Position numbers and translations under genes: made by a program. Below the pieces are notes generated by a model. That model was given only the letters and a program-made list of their open reading frames with translations, was not told the origin of the DNA and made no database searches. Below are positions 14,304-15,800 of a stretch of DNA of 15,800 nt, one piece after another; the stretch's first letter is position 1; every line of letters starts with the position of its first letter. This DNA comes from Lachnospiraceae bacterium (lineage in GTDB: Bacteria; Bacillota_A; Clostridia; Lachnospirales; Lachnospiraceae), in assembly GCA_024684065.1 (NCBI GenBank), contig JAIKXO010000122.1:1-15800 (forward strand). The letters are read 5' to 3'.

Positions 14304-14942
14304 TCAAGCTTCTTCGGTCTTTCCAGCATCCTCCCACTGAGGTACCTCTTTACCCTCATAAGCTTTGCAAAACTGTTTTCTGCATCTGTCCATATAATTA
14401 ATATCTGCCGGATACAACTCTTGTTTCATATTGTCTAACGCCTGCAACACTCTGACTCTGAATTCATCGGTACATACGATTTTATCATCATATCCATTCC
14501 AACCATATTCACGCAAAGCCTCAGACGCGACAACCTCTTTTCCGTATAGCTGAACCGTATAGTCCGGAACATAAAGAGATGCATACTGTCTGTAATTCAG
14601 GAATTCAATCCCATAATAACTTTCGGAACCGGCCTTGATATCCTCATATGAAAAACCACTTACATCAGCATAAATTCTACCTCCCCTATTGAAAGGGGGT
14701 TTTGCCCCTGAAACATCTGACATACCCTCTTCAGAGTCGGGAGCTTCCCTGTCATCACTTACAACAGACATGAAAAACATCATATCTGATTTTTTCACTT
14801 TAGCAGACTTAAGCTTAATTAACTGTGCATAATACTTCGTAATCCATCCATAAATGTTCTCAGGCCTGCAACGGTCCTCAAAAATTGCTCTGGCAATTAT
14901 TCTTTCCTCCGGCACATCATGGAACATATCCCTTACTATCAT
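14304..14942 (-). CDS. Hypothetical protein, possibly DUF6557-like
   Basis: A 212-residue soluble protein. The ATG at 14942 is preferred over the ATG two codons earlier because GAGAGG lies nine bases before it. The part with YADVSGFSYED, YYGIEFLNYRQYASLYV and EVVASEALREYGWNGYDD (roughly residues 92-160) resembles, as I recall it, the conserved core of DUF6557 proteins of Lachnospiraceae (a short aromatic VSG strand, an IEF strand, then a helix ending near a GF/GY turn). This is from memory and weak. The C-terminus (YPADINYMDRCRKQFCKAYE) is basic with two cysteines. It seems to be the most intact gene of the right-hand cluster. Confidence 0.6.
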   Translation of the reverse strand: MIVRDMFHDVPEERIIARAIFEDRCRPENIYGWITKYYAQLIKLKSAKVKKSDMMFFMSVVSDDREAPDSEEGMSDVSGAKPPFNRGGRIYADVSGFSYEDIKAGSESYYGIEFLNYRQYASLYVPDYTVQLYGKEVVASEALREYGWNGYDDKIVCTDEFRVRVLQALDNMKQELYPADINYMDRCRKQFCKAYEGKEVPQWEDAGKTEEA

Positions 14943-14945
14943 ATG

Positions 14946-14979
14946 CATTATCCTCTCATATACATTATCCTCTCACATA
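14946..14979. repeat. Direct repeat of 17 bp duplicating the ribosome binding site
   Basis: ATTATCCTCTCATATAC (14946-14962) is followed directly by ATTATCCTCTCACATAC (14963-14979), one mismatch. Read on the minus strand each copy contains GAGAGGATAATG, so the binding site and part of the start region of the gene beginning at 14942 are doubled. The upstream copy makes a tiny M-R-G-stop frame. Confidence 0.75.
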
Positions 14980-15094
14980 CAATTGGAGCATTATTTTGCT
15001 CTATAATACAGCGAGAATATCCAAAACGAATTTATAAAATTAGTTTTGAATAATATATCCAAGTATTATGACCCCCTGTCTTCCTGATACAGGC

Positions 15095-15343
15095 TTATTG
15101 ATTTCTGCCATTTCTGTGTTCGATTCTGGAAACGTCCATTCCTTCAAACAGCCGCCCTGAACTGATCAGATTGTCTTTTTCTGAGTAAGATCGTAAGTAA
15201 TCCTCCGGGCTTACATCACTCCTCCATGCATAATATGCGGCAAGCTCTGAGGCGTTCTCTCTTACCTCATATGTTCTTTCTGAGTTTTCTCCCCCGCATT
15301 CAACCTCTATATAATACCCTTTGCCAACCTCAAGAAAACCCAC
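15095..15343 (-). CDS. Hypothetical small protein, possibly the 3' half of a broken gene
   Basis: An 82-codon frame starting at a GTG without a visible binding site, in an AT-rich run. Protein-like text (GFLEVGKGYYIEVECGGENS, then AAYYAWRSDVSPEDYLRSYS) suggests a real domain with a strand-rich start and a helical end. It is in the same reading frame as the 63-codon frame just upstream, separated only by TAA at 15374-15376 and ten further codons. The two may once have been one gene of about 157 codons. Family unknown. Confidence 0.45.
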   Translation of the reverse strand: MGFLEVGKGYYIEVECGGENSERTYEVRENASELAAYYAWRSDVSPEDYLRSYSEKDNLISSGRLFEGMDVSRIEHRNGRNQ

Positions 15344-15373
15344 ATTATATATATAATTTACAGAATTCAGTAT

Positions 15374-15565
15374 TTAAAATTCATTTTCCCGGTCATAATC
15401 ATAAACCATCATTGCATTGCCTGTATACTCTATAAAGTCCGGTATTTCACCTGTATGGAGGGATGGATGGAAATCATCCTTGTCCGGAAAATAATCGGGC
15501 TCGGGGAATCCATACCGGTCTTTTATCGTTTCCCATACCAGATTCCACGCATCTTTCTCACTCAT
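15374..15565 (-). CDS. Hypothetical small acidic protein, possibly the 5' half of a broken gene
   Basis: A 63-codon frame from an ATG at 15565 with no clear ribosome binding site; a 12-bp palindrome CAAAAGCTTTTG lies just upstream (15576-15587). The protein is rich in Trp, Asp and Pro (MSEKDAWNLVWETIKDRYGF, then PDYFPDKDDFHPS). It runs in frame into the 82-codon frame after the stop. Such small acidic proteins are often immunity or accessory proteins, but nothing here proves that. Confidence 0.45.
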   Translation of the reverse strand: MSEKDAWNLVWETIKDRYGFPEPDYFPDKDDFHPSLHTGEIPDFIEYTGNAMMVYDYDRENEF

Positions 15566-15643
15566 TTGCAGTTTTCAAAAGCTTTTGTCTTAATGAACCG
15601 GGGCCTGATATCCTAAAAGTCGTATAATACGCACTCAAAACGA

Positions 15644-15800
15644 TCACGCTGGGTTCATGCCCAGTTTACTGAGGTAGCGGCGATCCCGCTCGGTCACCTC
15701 CGTGTTCCATCGTTTTGAGCGTAGCTCAGAGGAAATCTTTACTTCCTCTACGGTATCGAACCATTGTAACTGAAGGTATATCGGAGTGTTGTTCATCCAA
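15644..15800 (-). CDS. 3' end of an unidentified gene, running off the window
   Basis: A frame open from the window edge to a TGA at 15644-15646. From a Met codon at 15794-15796 it reads 50 residues, beginning MNNTPIYLQLQWFDTVEEV and ending ERDRRYLSKLGMNPA. The frame may continue leftward in the protein beyond the window, since the codon before that Met is also open. The composition (basic, helical C-terminus) looks like real protein, but I do not recognise it. The same stretch holds stems: CTCAAAACGAT/ATCGTTTTGAG (15634-15644 and 15709-15719), CTGGG/CCCAG (15649-15664) and AGAGGAA/TTCCTCT (15728-15749), so coding and structural explanations compete. Confidence 0.4.
   Translation of the reverse strand, partial: WMNNTPIYLQLQWFDTVEEVKISSELRSKRWNTEVTERDRRYLSKLGMNPA

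Overview
The window looks like a chromosomal segment of a Bacillota bacterium, most likely a clostridium of the Lachnospiraceae type. This is inference from strong AGGAGG-type ribosome binding sites, intermediate base composition, and the kinds of genes present (SPFH protein plus small ribbon-helix-helix protein, HdeD/DUF308 protein, DUF4428-SHOCT protein, YegS-like lipid kinase). No rRNA, tRNA, CRISPR array or transposase gene was seen.

Left part (1-8400): ordinary-looking chromosome. A minus-strand SPFH membrane protein and a small Arc-type repressor form a two-gene operon, with a twin-palindrome operator in its promoter. Two plus-strand hypothetical membrane proteins follow, then a minus-strand YegS-type lipid kinase and a TetR regulator. 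Next is a minus-strand pair (zinc-ribbon/SHOCT protein, then HdeD-like protein), and a plus-strand secreted protein whose lipobox has lost its cysteine. The gaps hold clusters of near-perfect hairpins: 2151-2327, 4729-5093, 6759-6854 and 8118-8303. Two of these are bounded by long terminal inverted repeats and look like non-coding mobile or structured elements.

Centre (8654-13953): a clearly more AT-rich block with five closely spaced minus-strand genes. In order of transcription they are a 196-residue protein with a Trp/Pro-rich motif, a radical SAM enzyme, a small aldo/keto reductase, a complete class I (archaeal-type) lysyl-tRNA synthetase homologue and a calcineurin-like metallophosphoesterase. 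A probable terminator closes the block. It abuts a 5'-truncated gene remnant (8654-8884), as expected if the block was inserted. A synthetase homologue with a radical SAM enzyme, an oxidoreductase and a phosphoesterase is the best candidate for an undescribed system. Plausible roles are tRNA-dependent small-molecule or peptide chemistry, or modification of a tRNA or protein; the sequence alone does not decide.

Right part (14005-15800): small minus-strand hypothetical genes or fragments with poor starts, one pair split in frame by a stop codon, and the 3' end of a gene that runs off the window.
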